64,000 bases of DNA from Pisolithus tinctorius (Eukaryota; Basidiomycota; Agaricomycetes; Boletales; Pisolithaceae): positions 1,240,001 through 1,304,000 of the forward strand of contig JANFAH010000004.1 of NCBI GenBank assembly GCA_024663395.1, in the 5' to 3' direction. The notes beneath the pieces were generated by a model that worked only from the letters and a program-made list of their open reading frames with translations, was not told the origin of the DNA and did no database searches. The translations under genes were made by a program, and so were the position numbers. Each line of letters starts with the position of its first letter. Position 1 is the first letter of the stretch. Shown piece by piece: positions 22,482 to 33,440 of the stretch.

Positions 22482-23093
22482 ATGTTTTTACGGTCATCCG
22501 TGCTGCGGGTGTCGCAGCTGGCCCTTCAGAAACCCAGAAACATTCACGCGGCAGCCTCCAGAGCCTCAGTTTTCTCCGGTGACATATTTGCCGACATGGG
22601 TGTAGACAGACCGCGTCCGGTCGCACCAGAGGTCCGTCCGAAGGGCCCATCTGAGTGGAACCACGAAAATCCAGTCGCGCCTTCAAAGCCCCTACCGAAC
22701 AGGCAAGCTGCAGAGCCACCAAAATACCACTTCCATGCTCACTTCTCCGCGAACAATACCAAGATCTACCTCGCTGATCCAAAGGGACGTCCTATCCCAC
22801 GGGGGTGGTGGTCTGGAGGAAGCTGTCGTTTCAAGGGTGTAAACAGGAGCACTCAGGAAGCGGGCTATCAGTGCGCGGTGCACGCGTTTCGTAGGGTAGA
22901 AGAAATAATCCAAGAAAAAGGGCCAATAACGCTTTCCGTTCATCTCAGGGGGTTTGGCAAGGGTAGGACGGCCGTCGAGCAAATATTTTTAACCAGCGAA
23001 GGAGAGAAGGTGCGCCCGTTGGTCACGGAGGTGGAGGACAGGACACCCATAAAGGTTGGTGGTACGAGAGCCAAGAAGGCCAGACGACTCTAG
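22482..23093 (+). CDS. Mitochondrial small ribosomal subunit protein uS11m
   Basis: Homologue of yeast Mrps18, part of the mitoribosomal platform. A 203-residue single-exon gene. The N-terminus (MFLRSSVLRVSQLALQKPR) is basic and Ser/Ala-rich, fitting a matrix-targeting sequence. The uS11 core follows: FHAHFSANNTKIYLADPKGR, GGSCRFKGVNRSTQEAGYQ, ITLSVHLRGFGKGRTAVEQI, then VEDRTPIKVGGTRAKKARR. ATG 22482 was preferred over upstream in-frame GTG codons because it starts the targeting peptide. The proximal GWW insertion within the core is typical of mitochondrial versions. Confidence 0.9.
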   Translation: MFLRSSVLRVSQLALQKPRNIHAAASRASVFSGDIFADMGVDRPRPVAPEVRPKGPSEWNHENPVAPSKPLPNRQAAEPPKYHFHAHFSANNTKIYLADPKGRPIPRGWWSGGSCRFKGVNRSTQEAGYQCAVHAFRRVEEIIQEKGPITLSVHLRGFGKGRTAVEQIFLTSEGEKVRPLVTEVEDRTPIKVGGTRAKKARRL

Positions 23094-23301
23094 TCCCAGG
23101 TCAGTTCCCCGATTATTGTTTCCAGTCCGACGCTCATGAGGGTTTTCAGTCCTGGTTACTCTATAGTTACTCTATTGTGGATCCTAGGAATCGTGCATGA
23201 CGATACAGTAACTTCTGTCTCTTTCGGCTGGCATGACATGCATCAAATATGATATCTATGGTATGTACTCAGGAAATCTGAGCTGATGAAGAGTCCTGAG
23301 T

Positions 23302-24086
23302 TTAGGCTTTGTCATGATTGCTGAAGAACGGATCTGAAGTATACTTGTATCCTGGCCTCACTAACGAAGCCAGTGCCACCTTCTTGTCTATCTCTATGTC
23401 CTCTATGAGTGCCTCTGTTGCTACGATTGAGCGTCACAATGATGCATATGTTACAACCTCACTTACCACGCGACGTGTAGTCTAACTCGGGGCGAATGTA
23501 GCCCAATACCAACGCTCTCATGTTATACCCGTAAAAATCGTCTGAAAACTCGTGCATGATATGAATTTCCTAAGAGGGGGGAAGCGATAAACGAGGGCAC
23601 CCTATCGCGCAGGTTTGCATACCGCAGTCATACGCTCGTTCTTGTAAAATGGATTCCAGCCAAGGCTCATGACCATCGGCCAGACTTGATGGTCTTCAGG
23701 TCGCAGGCGCGATTTCTGTCCTTCTAACGGAAGTACCTGTGCATACCCGTAGTATACACCGGGTTTCACTGCTGCTACCATGTCTGGTAGCGATTCATCG
23801 GGTAGATTGGCTGTGTATACAGTCATTCTTGCGTCCATCGTAACAAGCATTGCAAGTACTGACCAGTGGGACATCCAAGATCTTTGCTGCCTCTGCCAAA
23901 ACCATGCTGGACGACACCCTCCAGCAATATTGGATACGGAGGCTCTGGGGTATCAGGTCCTGCGATACTCGGTCTGTTGGCGCGGAACGATTGCGTCTGA
24001 ATTTGAACCGGTCGCGGTAGTCCGTTGGGCAGGTGTGGGTGTGTGGCTGGCATGTCGGAACACAAGGCAGAGAGCGTTTGTCCCAT
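23302..24086 (-). CDS. FMN1: Riboflavin kinase
   Basis: Phosphorylates riboflavin to FMN. A variable N-terminal extension (from [12 protein letters not shown]) precedes the flavokinase barrel: [21 protein letters not shown], then ANLPDE across an intron. Next come [64 protein letters not shown] and [25 protein letters not shown] is the nucleotide-binding signature. All three internal splices restore the family alignment in frame. The ATG at 24086 is the first in this frame. Stop TAA at 23302-23304. Head-to-head with TAF8. Confidence 0.93.
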
Positions 24087-24204
24087 CCTGTCGAAGTAGT
24101 TGTATGAAGCCCAGGCTGGCTGCTGAAATGAGAAGAAGCACTCGGTCGTCTTGTTAGATGTGACTCGTTCGCACTCCCCACTACAGCCTCAGACTCCCAC
24201 CATT
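24087..24204. promoter_or_regulatory. 118-bp divergent promoter, FMN1 / TAF8
   Basis: Short shared spacer between the FMN1 ATG (24086, minus) and the TAF8 ATG (24205, plus). No canonical TATA box seen. Confidence 0.5.
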
Positions 24205-25206
24205 ATGTCGACGCCGTTCGCAGGGTATCCCATGTACGCATATCAGGCGCCATATCCTGCCTATGTGAACGTCGCTGGAACTGGCCAACCAACCCCGATA
24301 GTTTATGCACCACAGTTCCCTGTTCCAGGGTATCCGCCGCTCTATGGCGTCCCACAACCGGTGAAAGCCCCTACACCAACGAACCAATTCCATGTCGCCC
24401 CGGACATTCCTGGCATCTCGTCCGAGATAGCCTCCAAGCAGATGCAGAAGTTGATCGTATCGCAGCTGCAGCAGTCCCAGTTCGACGCGATAGAACCCCA
24501 GGCACTCGCCCGCTTGGAGCTGGAAGTCGTAGCATGTAAAATATCACACGTTCTTGAGGAATCAATCCTGGTGCTCATTTCCTCCGATACAGTCGTCCAG
24601 AGATTATACGAAGGGGCCCATGATTATGCCAATCTCGCATGTCGAGCCACTCCAGTAGCGAAGGATGTCTTACTAGCTTGCGACGATCAGGGTGTGAAAG
24701 TCAACGACTTGCACACTATCGCAACCAAGTCAAAATCTACTGGTGAGCAAGACACTAAGCAGGTCGCTACGAAAAGCTGAACTCTGTAGCCCCGCCAATG
24801 GGGACGACGTTCGAGCCTCCACCACCTCGACCACGTTCCCCTGAACTCCTCCCATCAGACGACGAAGGGGCTACGCCAGCAATACCAACGACGTTGCGGC
24901 AGATCCCATCAAACTTCCCGCCGCTACCACCAAAGCATACCTATCTCAAAACTCCGGTATGTGCTGCTGACCTTTTCTCTATTCCTTACTTGACAGTCAA
25001 ACCAGGCATCCCCACCCAAAAAGGCAGCGTTGCCATCCTTGGAGCGAAAACTGAAGAATGCATCTCTCGTGCAGGAGTCCCTCAAGAACTTACTGACAGC
25101 TACCGAGGATAATCTAGGACAAGAAGATGGCGAGCTTCTAGGTCACATCGTAAATTGGGAAGCTTCGACCTACCCAAGAAAACGCTGGAAAATCTCGGCG
25201 AATTAG
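24205..25206 (+). CDS. TAF8: TFIID subunit Taf8
   Basis: Component of general transcription factor TFIID. A Tyr/Pro-rich N-terminus is followed by a histone-fold-like region (FDAIEPQALARLELEVVA ... VVQRLYEGAHDYANLACR ... VLLACDDQGVKVNDL). The diagnostic proline motif FPPLPPKHTYLKTP comes next, followed by a helix (LERKLKNASLVQESLKNLL). Exons 24205-24742, 24790-24956 and 25006-25206 give 301 residues, all in phase. The FPPLPPKHTYL motif is the hallmark of Taf8, so the assignment is strong even though the histone fold is divergent. Confidence 0.9.
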
Positions 25207-25498
25207 GGCCGTCTACTGAGTCTCACCTCTTGCTCATGAGACAGTGTTCAACCTCGTGCATAAAAAACAGTACAATAATCGGTGGCCATCACTTCAATTA
25301 TAGCACCACGCACCTCTGGCCCCAAAGTTGCCAGATATTTCAGGGGTAGCCGAACTCGTGGCCTCCTGCAATGATTATGCCATGCATCTCCATTCATCAG
25401 GTGCGGTACTTCGATCGGCTGTTTGGGTTATCACACCCGCAGATCGTGAGGGTCTGCCCGTGCTTGTGATTATTGTGAGTATTAGTGGGAGAAGTAAA

Positions 25499-27696
25499 CT
25501 ATGTAATATACGTCCCTAAACTTGAGCTTCTTTCTGCTTGATCGATATCCACGAAGTGTGCAGGGATTTGGTCTGTCGTAGTTTCTCGGGAATCAATAGA
25601 AGGTGTTGTGGGTGTCGACACCATGCTATCAGCCGTAAGTGCAGGGCCAAACGTTATCAACAGTTGGCCCTCCATTCCGGCCTGCTTTGGACGGGCCGTT
25701 TTTCGTCTTTTTTTGGGAACCCGCTCCACGCTATCACTGCGCAGTCGCTTTTGCCTCTTCTTCCCCCCCTTCGAAGATGACGATATCGATGATGAAGGGG
25801 TTGATAGTCGTTTTGGTGTGTTCGATGCGGATCCGGGCGGCATCAAGGGTCTTGCGGAACCCGGGGTAAACCATTGATTGATAGTTGGATCCGAGCTAAC
25901 CACCGGTTCCAAGAATGTCAGTGGAGACCCTTCGTTTTGCGTATAAACCTCTTGTCGCAGTGGTGAGCCTGGAGGTAATGGTCCAGGTGACAGAGAATGT
26001 GCATCTGATGGTGTGCATGACGATTCTGGCGTCGTTGTCGCTTCAGAATCGAGAGAAGGATGGCGAGTCACCTTGAACTTCAATGAAGGGAACTTCAAAC
26101 CTCTTTGAAGCGTCAGGTAACGGTTGCGACACTGGAAAAGAAATTAGTGAGGCATGCAGGACAGGCAGATGCGCATACCATGGTGTCTGTGCGGCCGGTC
26201 CCCAGGAGCTTACTGATTTCTTTCCAAGCCGCATTCTCATTTTCACGCACTACGTCAAGCAAGGCCTTGTCTTCTTCCGGACTCCATGGGCTCCTGTTGA
26301 GGTTGGGATTGACCTGTTCATTCCACCGATCCCGGCACTGGTCGTTGGTTCGGCCAGGCATGGCCGCTGCTACATCCACCCACGATTGGCCGTACGCAGC
26401 TGCAGCGATCCGAAGTCGTGCATCTTCTTCAAGAGTCCAGTTGACACGCTTCACGGAAGGATCTAAGCTGCGTTGATATCTGGTGCTGCATTGCACCGGC
26501 GTCGCGTCTTCTGAGACATAACGAGAAACTGAGCCATGATATGAGTAGAGAAACCCCAGGAACGACTACAGGGACCTACCCAGTGACCAATTGTGACCGA
26601 ACATGTGAACAGCTTTAATCAGTCGTTCGTCAGATGTGGGTGTCCAGGCGTGGTTTTTTCGTGTTATTCCTTGACGCATGCAATCCAACGGTGTCCGATT
26701 GGTCTGTCCCAGTGTCAGACGCGAAGGAAAAGATGTGACCAAGGACCTACCCCTAATTTTTGAGCTATGTCCGACCAATCCGGCGAGCCGTTTCTACACC
26801 CTGCTACGAGCGACTTTAGCCTGAATATCTCTTCCTCGTTCCAAGGATCATGATTAAAGTCCGGGTGTCGGTCTCCAAGCCATCGGATTTCACACTCTCT
26901 TGCAGTGCGAGTGGTCATCGACGCCCTAGATACCTGCAAGAGTAAGAAAAGGTGACAGACACAATGAAGGAAATCTGTTCTACCTTCTCCGCTATTCGAT
27001 CCCAGTCTAAACCTTCGCAGTTGCGCTCCAGGGATTTTGGAGACCGTTCGCTCATATCGTGGGAAGTTGGGAGACCCCTGTTAGGCGGTGATCAGACAAG
27101 AAATCAAGTTCAGCTAGTGCACATACATTATCTGCGCGTCGAAAGCCATCTTGCGATAATTTTCCGTCCGAACGGCTTCAGCCAGAGCATCCAGTTCGCG
27201 GGCCTTCACTGAAAAGCGAATGATGAGTTGGACTGCAAACCAAAAACGAGGGTACGGTAGTTACTGGGATGACAGTCTGTCAAGCTCTTGTACCGATCTC
27301 GCCGCAGAGCATCACCATGGAACGGAGAATCCTGGGAACAATTAACTACGAAAGAGAAATATTGAACTTCGACACACTGGAGATTCCAATTCTGAGGAGG
27401 GAATCGCGCTTGCTGCTCGTACGGCGCCTGGCACGAGGACGAAACCCGGAACGTCAAGATCGGAGTCGTCTTCCATTTCTATGTTGGCAGCGTCCTGAAA
27501 CAACGGGGATAGTTTTAAATCAGGGTATTATCCATACGATGAGAGAAAAATAACGCACGATCAGTCCTTCGACCATCTGCAGTTCGGCCTCCAGCTTTTC
27601 GATGTAAGTGTTCAGGGCCCGTTGATGCTCTCTGTTAGCCTGTAGTGCCTTCTGAGCGAGTTGATGGACATGGTTGGCTTCTTGCGATTCCACCAT
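25499..27696 (-). CDS. SNAPC4-like multi-Myb protein
   Basis: Resembles the large subunit (SNAP190) of the snRNA-activating complex. An N-terminal coiled coil (LAQKALQANREHQRAL) is followed by KARELDALAEAVRTENYRKM, then a series of Myb/SANT repeats. These contain WNEEEIFRLKSLV with WSDIAQKLG, HAWTPTSDERLIKAV with HNWSLVSRYV, VNWTLEEDARLRIAAAAYG with WVDVAAAMPGRTNDQCRDRW, and SPWSPEEDKALLDVV with WKEISKLLGTGRTDTMCRN. The linker TRYQRSLDPSVKR matches SNAPC4 especially well. The C-terminus is low-complexity with a KKRQKRLR cluster. About nine exons. I start at ATG 27696 (MVESQEANH); see rejected items for the alternative. A Bas1/Reb1-type Myb factor is less likely. Confidence 0.8.
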
Positions 27697-27828
27697 GAAG
27701 GCTTCACTGCCAAGCTTCACGAGAGGCGAAATGAATGGAACGAGCAGTACACATGTACGTAGTGCTGTGCGGAGGACCACAAGCAGCTCTCAACAAACAG
27801 TGACAACGGCTGTTTGTCAACTACCGCC
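27697..27828. promoter_or_regulatory. 132-bp divergent promoter, SNAPC4-like / SND2
   Basis: Spacer between the preferred start of the Myb gene and the firmly placed SND2 ATG (27829). Confidence 0.4.
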
Positions 27829-28547
27829 ATGGCCAAAGGTGCTGCTAAACGTATAGGTAAACAGATGATCCTTCGTTCGCATACCTCGACCAATGATCTG
27901 AATTGTAGCTGGTCAGAACGAACGGGCCATTAAACATCTCCGTCTGGGGATGGTCATCCCGACCATACTGTCGCTTGTCCTTCGTTTGCTGCTTAGACGG
28001 GACTCATTACCACCTTCGAAGGGCTCTCTGATCATCTATGTACTGACATATCTTCCGGCTCTCTTCCTGTCGCGGTATTTGGAAAATATCGGGACTTCTC
28101 GCCGCGATCCTACAACGGGAGCCCTTATTTCCTCTGGCGAGGATCTCAACCAACCCGGCGTCACAGAATGGTGCTTTGACATTCTTTATATTACCTGTGG
28201 GTTTTTCCAGTCTACCTAGGTTTACATTGCTGTTTGACCGATTGGTCTGCGAGGCAGGGTCATGCCAGGTTGGCAGTGGGGCATTCGGGGAGTGGTTTTG
28301 GTATTTCTATCTGGTGGTGAGTGCTTGCATGAATTCTCGGTCGGCGTCGAATAATGTCAATTCACAGATACCATTGTACGCGGTCTTCAAGGTCTGGACC
28401 GGTTTCGTCGGTCCGTACTTGTTGCCGTCGTCAAGCAGCCCGCCAGCGGACGACGCAAACAAGGCAGAGACATTGAGCAAACGACAAGAAAAGCTGCGCA
28501 AACGTAGCGAACGAGGGGATCCGCGGGTCCGTGCAGTGCACAAATGA
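27829..28547 (+). CDS. SND2: SRP-independent targeting protein Snd2 / TMEM208
   Basis: ER membrane protein of the SND pathway that helps insert proteins independently of SRP. Exons: 27829-27856, 27909-28196, 28258-28316 and 28368-28547. Start MAKGAAKRIAGQNERAI; hydrophobic segments MVIPTILSLVLRLLLRR and GSLIIYVLTYLPALFL; conserved GEDLNQPGVTEWCFDILYIT; then WFWYFYLV, IPLYAVFKVW, and a charged KRQEKLRKRSERGDPR tail. The third exon starts at GGTCATGC, giving ITW-SCQVG as in the family. Topology and tail match TMEM208. Confidence 0.9.
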
Positions 28548-29411
28548 TATGGCAGGCGGATTTACTGTAGGACCTCGACCTCAAGCATATGATCAGCATT
28601 CGTCTGTGCCTACCATAGAGTCAAATGTTGACCGATCTGCATATCTACTGTCCTGGAACCCTGTATTTAGGTACGTATGTGTCTGTCAAGGAACACGAAC
28701 AACCGCTAGAGCCAACCCTGCGAGGAACGACCCGATGGCATCCATTTGTGCCAAGGGTCGGTGAGACGGGCCTCCGATGGCAAAGCGCTCGCTGTCGTTC
28801 ATTGGCACTTACCACGTGACCCGACACGGTTGTGCTTCCAGCTTCCGCGCTGTTAACGGTGACCGGTGACCACCATCATGCAGCCAGCGATAGAGCGACC
28901 ACTCGAGACTGATTCCAACCTATTGTGTGCAGACAGTCACTGCCATTCAGGCTCTGAGCTTGGAGATGCTCACCCACGGAGTGTAGGTGTCATCATGCAT
29001 ATTCCTGGGGAGGTCTCATGCGCATACATCTACCTTTGTGGACCGTTAACATGCAGAATGAACCGGAGTTGCCCAGTAATGGCGGAGTCAGCCCCATCTG
29101 TACCACTACATCGCTGTCTCTTCTCGGCCTTGCGATCGAAGGAGTTCCACATGGCATCGACGCTGCCGAGCTCGCACTGCAGGTCGGCACCGAGCAGCAC
29201 TCCGCAGGCTATATGCTTGAAGCTCTTACTACTCGAACGCACCACCTCGCAAGTGGGTGCATCAGCAGTAACTATGAGGGGGAGCATGCAAGCACCACCG
29301 AGGCCAATGAGCGCATAGAAACCACAGGGGGCTCTTGTGTGAGTGTTTCGGTACAGCCTTCCCTTTCATATACGGTGACCTATACAGGGGACACCGTTTC
29401 CGCTTGCTGAG
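28548..29411. other. Intergenic (864 bp), no supported gene
   Basis: Open frames of up to ~150 codons occur on both strands but overlap each other and lack splice logic or recognisable families. CACGTG lies at 28813-28818. The right end presumably carries the SFR1 promoter. Confidence 0.45.
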
Positions 29412-30723
29412 ATGGCCAGACATGCTTTGCAGGACGATGATGCTTCTGGCGCTGTCGACGATAATCCATCTTCTTCCTCTTTGCCTCCGAGCTCAAGTCC
29501 AGCCCAAGTGTTCTCGTCCTCGCCACTTGCATCTTCCCAGTCATCGTCCGTGCCCAGTGATAAAGTCGCAGGGGTAAGAACATTTGGGTAACTTTCCCGG
29601 TATACTAGATCCCTCTCCCAGATTGCAGAAATGGAAGAGTACAGTCCTCCCAATGTCTGCCCCGAGACAAGAATGGGTACGTACTGACAGCAGGTCGATA
29701 ATAGTCAGACAATGATATGTTATATGTAACAGCACCAGAACCCTTGGTATGCTCTGACGTACGAAAAAGACCAGCCGAGGCCAGCGTATGAGTCGATCTT
29801 CCCGTCTATCAGTGACTCACAGTATCAGACAGGATTTAGTCCCATTGTCCGGGATCAGCATAGAACAGATGTCGCCGCAACCAAAGCGCATAGTAAGCTG
29901 CTTTTATAACATGCTACATGAACAACCGACAATCCTCCTGTTGCAGAAGGTAGAGGTGGACGATGCGCCGCCACCCGTTCCCAAACGGCTGACGCAAGCA
30001 TCGCAACAACGACAGTACAGAAAATTAGTTACACCGTTTCGGTCACCCCTCCTGACCACAACTGGAGAGCCTTCCCGCAGGGTCGAGTGCTCATCCGTAA
30101 AGTCAGAACCGGTTCGCGGACCTAGTCCAGCCACTAGCAGTTCCTTGTTCAGGCAACCCCATTCAAGTCCGTCGCCGCAAGGACATTTTGTCCGCTCGAA
30201 AATAACGACAGGGACAAGGACGGGAGGAGCCGCCGCCCAATTCAAGTCGCCCATCATGCAATCTGCAGGCTCTTCCCCTGGCGTGTCAAGCCGACCATCT
30301 ATCCGTCTGACGCCCACGGTACAAATGCTTGAGCACAGGCTACAGGTTCTTCGGCGCGCCGTAAAGGTCAAGGAAGACAAGGACGAAGAAATTCTACAGC
30401 AACTCGTGACGAGGTGGACCGACGCAGGAAGGGAGGCAGCCTATCAGCTATGGGATCTTGCCAAAGACACTGGAGATTTACAAAGCAAGTCAACGGACCT
30501 TGGAAGCATTTGGAGTCGCGGTGCGACGACTTCCAGTGACATAAATTGGGGGTGGGATAAACCTGAAGACGATGTTAACGACCGTGCAAATTGGCATGGT
30601 ACAGAGGAGATGGCTTGCGAGGAGGATGAACCTCGAAACACATTGGGCACGATGCTCCGCCAGCTTCGAATCGATCCAGCGACGTTAGGTTGGGATGAGC
30701 AGACAGAAACATTTATTGACTGA
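29412..30723 (+). CDS. SFR1: Swi5-dependent recombination mediator Sfr1/Mei5-like
   Basis: Partner of Swi5; together they load and stabilise Rad51/Dmc1 filaments in recombination. Exons 29412-29573, 29622-29676, 29733-29785, 29833-29892 and 29947-30723 give 368 residues in phase. The N-terminal half is disordered (Ser-rich, then YRKLVTPFRSPLL, a motif repeated in Sfr1 N-termini). The C-terminal core is a helix (VQMLEHRLQVLRRAVKVKE, DEEILQQLVTRWTDAGREA) followed by the closing motif TLGTMLRQLRIDPATLGWDE. The core and closing motif match the Mei5/Sfr1 family. It lies 440 bp upstream of IME4 in the same orientation. Confidence 0.82.
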
Positions 30724-31163
30724 CTCCTGTAATAACAATCCCTGACACAAATTACTGATGCCGTTGCCACAAAAACATTCCATGTCGTGTATGAGCCTTT
30801 GTGTGGACCTACCGAGCATTGGAATAAATAGGATCAACCAGCCCAACAAGTGTGAATTATGAAAGCTAACAAAAAGAAATCATATTTCAACTCCAACTAG
30901 TGGAAGAAATTCTCAGAGCAAGCTGAGGTCTGAAAAATTGGGTAATGCGACATTGAGGTGAGGGCAACCCACGGAACGCCCTAGTAAAAGGCGAGGGCGT
31001 TGTCTGTTTGTGCTGCCCCCTGTCGCCGATATCTAATGCTGACAAATTCTCTACGGTGACAAGGCTTTTGTATTTGCCTTGGCTTGCGGGTTGAGCATAC
31101 TTGCCTTTTGAAGTAATCTCCATAGCTACTGCCAGGGGAGTACTCGATTATTACCAGGTCATC
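30724..31163. other. Spacer between SFR1 and IME4 (440 bp)
   Basis: SFR1 3' UTR plus IME4 promoter/5' UTR. A minus-strand open frame (30887-31123) shows no recognisable family and was not called. Confidence 0.5.
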
Positions 31164-33074
31164 ATGCAAGATGACCAACTTGCAAGTGTGGTATCTTCTG
31201 TCCTACGCGAGGCGTTTAGTACAGGCATTCTGTCAGCTCCCCTCAGCTCCAGGGACCTTCTCCTCCATCTCATCTCCTCCAAGGCCGGGTCTGGTTCACC
31301 AACGCTAAAGCTGACGGACTTACGTCGGGTGGACACCGTTTTGGAGTGGTTGGAAAACCACTGGGAGCACGGAACGATAAGAACCAGTCGCGATGACGAT
31401 GCTCTGACTATCGTCGATGTATGGCTTGGCAATACCCGCGTTAACGTATTGAACCCCCGGAAGCGGAAGCGGGCAGTTGACGAGGAAGCCGATTCCGCTG
31501 CTGGTGATGAGAATGATGAATCCTCCTCGCGTAGTCTTAGTCGATCTCCTCCACCCTCCAGAACGCCGCTGGGAAGTCTCAGCAAGGAACTAAAGGAAGT
31601 GTATGCCCTTCTCCAGCGTAGTACTGCCAAGGGGCGTCTCTTGGCTGAGCGTGTGCGTGTTTAACAGATTTATCCCCTGCAACGCGATCGTTGATGCTCT
31701 ACCGTAGTTTCGCTCTGTTCATCCAACCTTCAATCCAATCTGTCCGCACGTCACCAAGGATGAGTGTTTCAAAGCCCGTCGCGAAGCTTCAGGGGGTTCT
31801 GGTCCCGAAGCTATGCAGACGACGTTGTCCGCTTGCGGTCGCGTGCACTTCCGACCGCTCATCCGACCACACACCGATCCTTCTCTCGGACATTGTTCCT
31901 ATCTGAACACCTGTTATTCCGAACCCACATACGCACAGTCTCCTTCAATACCGTCGTTCCCGTCGGGAAGCGCCACGAGGTCATCTTTACCCTCAGGACT
32001 TGGTGCGGGGGGTAGAGGTAAAGAGAAGGCACCGTGTCGTTACCTACATTTTGAGGTGGACTGGGACGAGAAAGATGGAGCTGCTGCCAGCGGTGATCAT
32101 ACGAGGGAGGCATTAAAGGCAGAAAAGCCGTTCAAGTTGGAAATTGGCCTCGGTCCATTCAATAAAGATGCACAGGTGGTAAGCTTTCCTTCCGAGTCTG
32201 AAATTCCCCACTAAAACAAAGTATTCTAGCTGCCGCCTCAGTGGATTAATTGTGACCTGCGCCATTTCGACTATTCCGTTCTTGGGAAATTCCATGTCAT
32301 CATGGCCGATCCTCCATGGGATATTCATATGAGTGTACGTTTATTTACCGTACTTTTGTTGGCTGAGTTTACTAACTCCGTACGAAGTTACCCTATGGGA
32401 CAATGACCGACGATGAGATGCGAGCCATGCCAATTCCTGCTTTGCAGGACGAAGGTCTCCTCTTCCTATGGGTCACGGGACGTGCAATGGAAGTCGGGCG
32501 GGAATGTCTTCGTGTTTGGGGTTACACACGCGTTGATGAAGTTGTTTGGGTGAAAACCAATCAGGTACACTTCCTCGGATCCACCAGAGATAGTGTTCAC
32601 TTAGCAGGTGAATTATTCAGCTTCAGCGCGTTATTCGTACAGGGCGCACAGGCCACTGGCTTAACCATACCAAAGAGCACATGCTCGTAGGAGTGAAAAC
32701 TCACCTTGATGGAGCAGGAAATCTCAAGTTTCCGAGCTGGGTTAACCGCGGCCTCGACACAGATGTGATAGTAAGCGAGGTACGCGAGACGAGTCGCAAG
32801 CCGGACGAGGTATATGGCCTCATCGAGCGGATGTGTCCCGGAGGCCGGAAGGTAGAAATCTTTGGACGTAAGCACAATACCAGACCAGGGTCGGTGCATT
32901 TTCTCGCGTAAAAAATCTTTCTTCTGCGTGTTGATGTTTTGATGTTCGTGATGTAGATGGCTCACGCTCGGGAATCAGCTCGGCCCAGATCAGATATTCG
33001 AGGAAGATCTGGCCGCTAGGATCCGAGCCCGTTACCCAGAGAGACTCGGGGGTCTTTCTACGGGACCATTATAG
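31164..33074 (+). CDS. IME4: mRNA N6-adenosine methyltransferase (Ime4/METTL3)
   Basis: Catalytic m6A writer for mRNA. Exons 31164-31652, 31708-32178, 32230-32334, 32388-32564, 32621-32889 and 32957-33074 give 542 residues. The N-terminal region has a winged-helix-like block and a KRKR basic cluster. A CCCH-type region ([41 protein letters not shown]) follows, with a ~35-residue insertion relative to human METTL3. The MT-A70 domain contains [15 protein letters not shown] with catalytic DPPW at residues 347-350, [37 protein letters not shown] and [15 protein letters not shown]. All splices restore the METTL3 alignment. DPPW is intact, so an active enzyme is expected. In fungi Ime4 is tied to meiosis and development. 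Confidence 0.95.
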
Positions 33075-33440
33075 CTTTGGCGGTCCTAGCATGAGTGCAT
33101 GATGCAGTAATCTGCCCACGTCATCAGGTGTACAATATTACCAGAAGTTGTCCTGGTGGGAGTTCGTGCTTCTTAAGCTGGTTGGCATGTAGATATCCAT
33201 GATTCTCGTGTGCTAATAAGTTACATAGAAATCCGTTCCAGTGGTGTGGCAGTCAACAGCGCAAGTACACCGTTATTGGCCCGCCTCTACTGTACTGTAT
33301 CTTGTATGATTGAGTCATGTAATTAGTACGTGCATATTAACATCGACCGACTTGAGTCCACCGGTAAAGTACATCTACATAAAGTTAGGTATGCCGAGTG
33401 AACAATGAGGAAAGTGGACCGAGTGCCCGAGTGCGTGGCC
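33075..33440. other. Convergent 3' spacer (366 bp)
   Basis: Between the IME4 stop and the stop of the CLD1-like gene. AT-richer; nothing recognised. Confidence 0.5.

Noticed and set aside
27828..27831. CCATGG giving overlapping ATG codons on both strands for SND2 and the SNAPC4-like gene
   Set aside because: The SND2 ATG is firmly supported by protein similarity. A minus-strand start at the same bases leaves no room for promoters and requires an extra weak 44-nt intron, so I start the Myb gene at 27696 instead.
29030..29360. Minus-strand frame reading FYALIGLGGACMLPL, faintly like a membrane transporter helix
   Set aside because: Only ~15 residues look membrane-like, the rest matches nothing, and an upstream part would overlap SFR1. 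Treated as chance.
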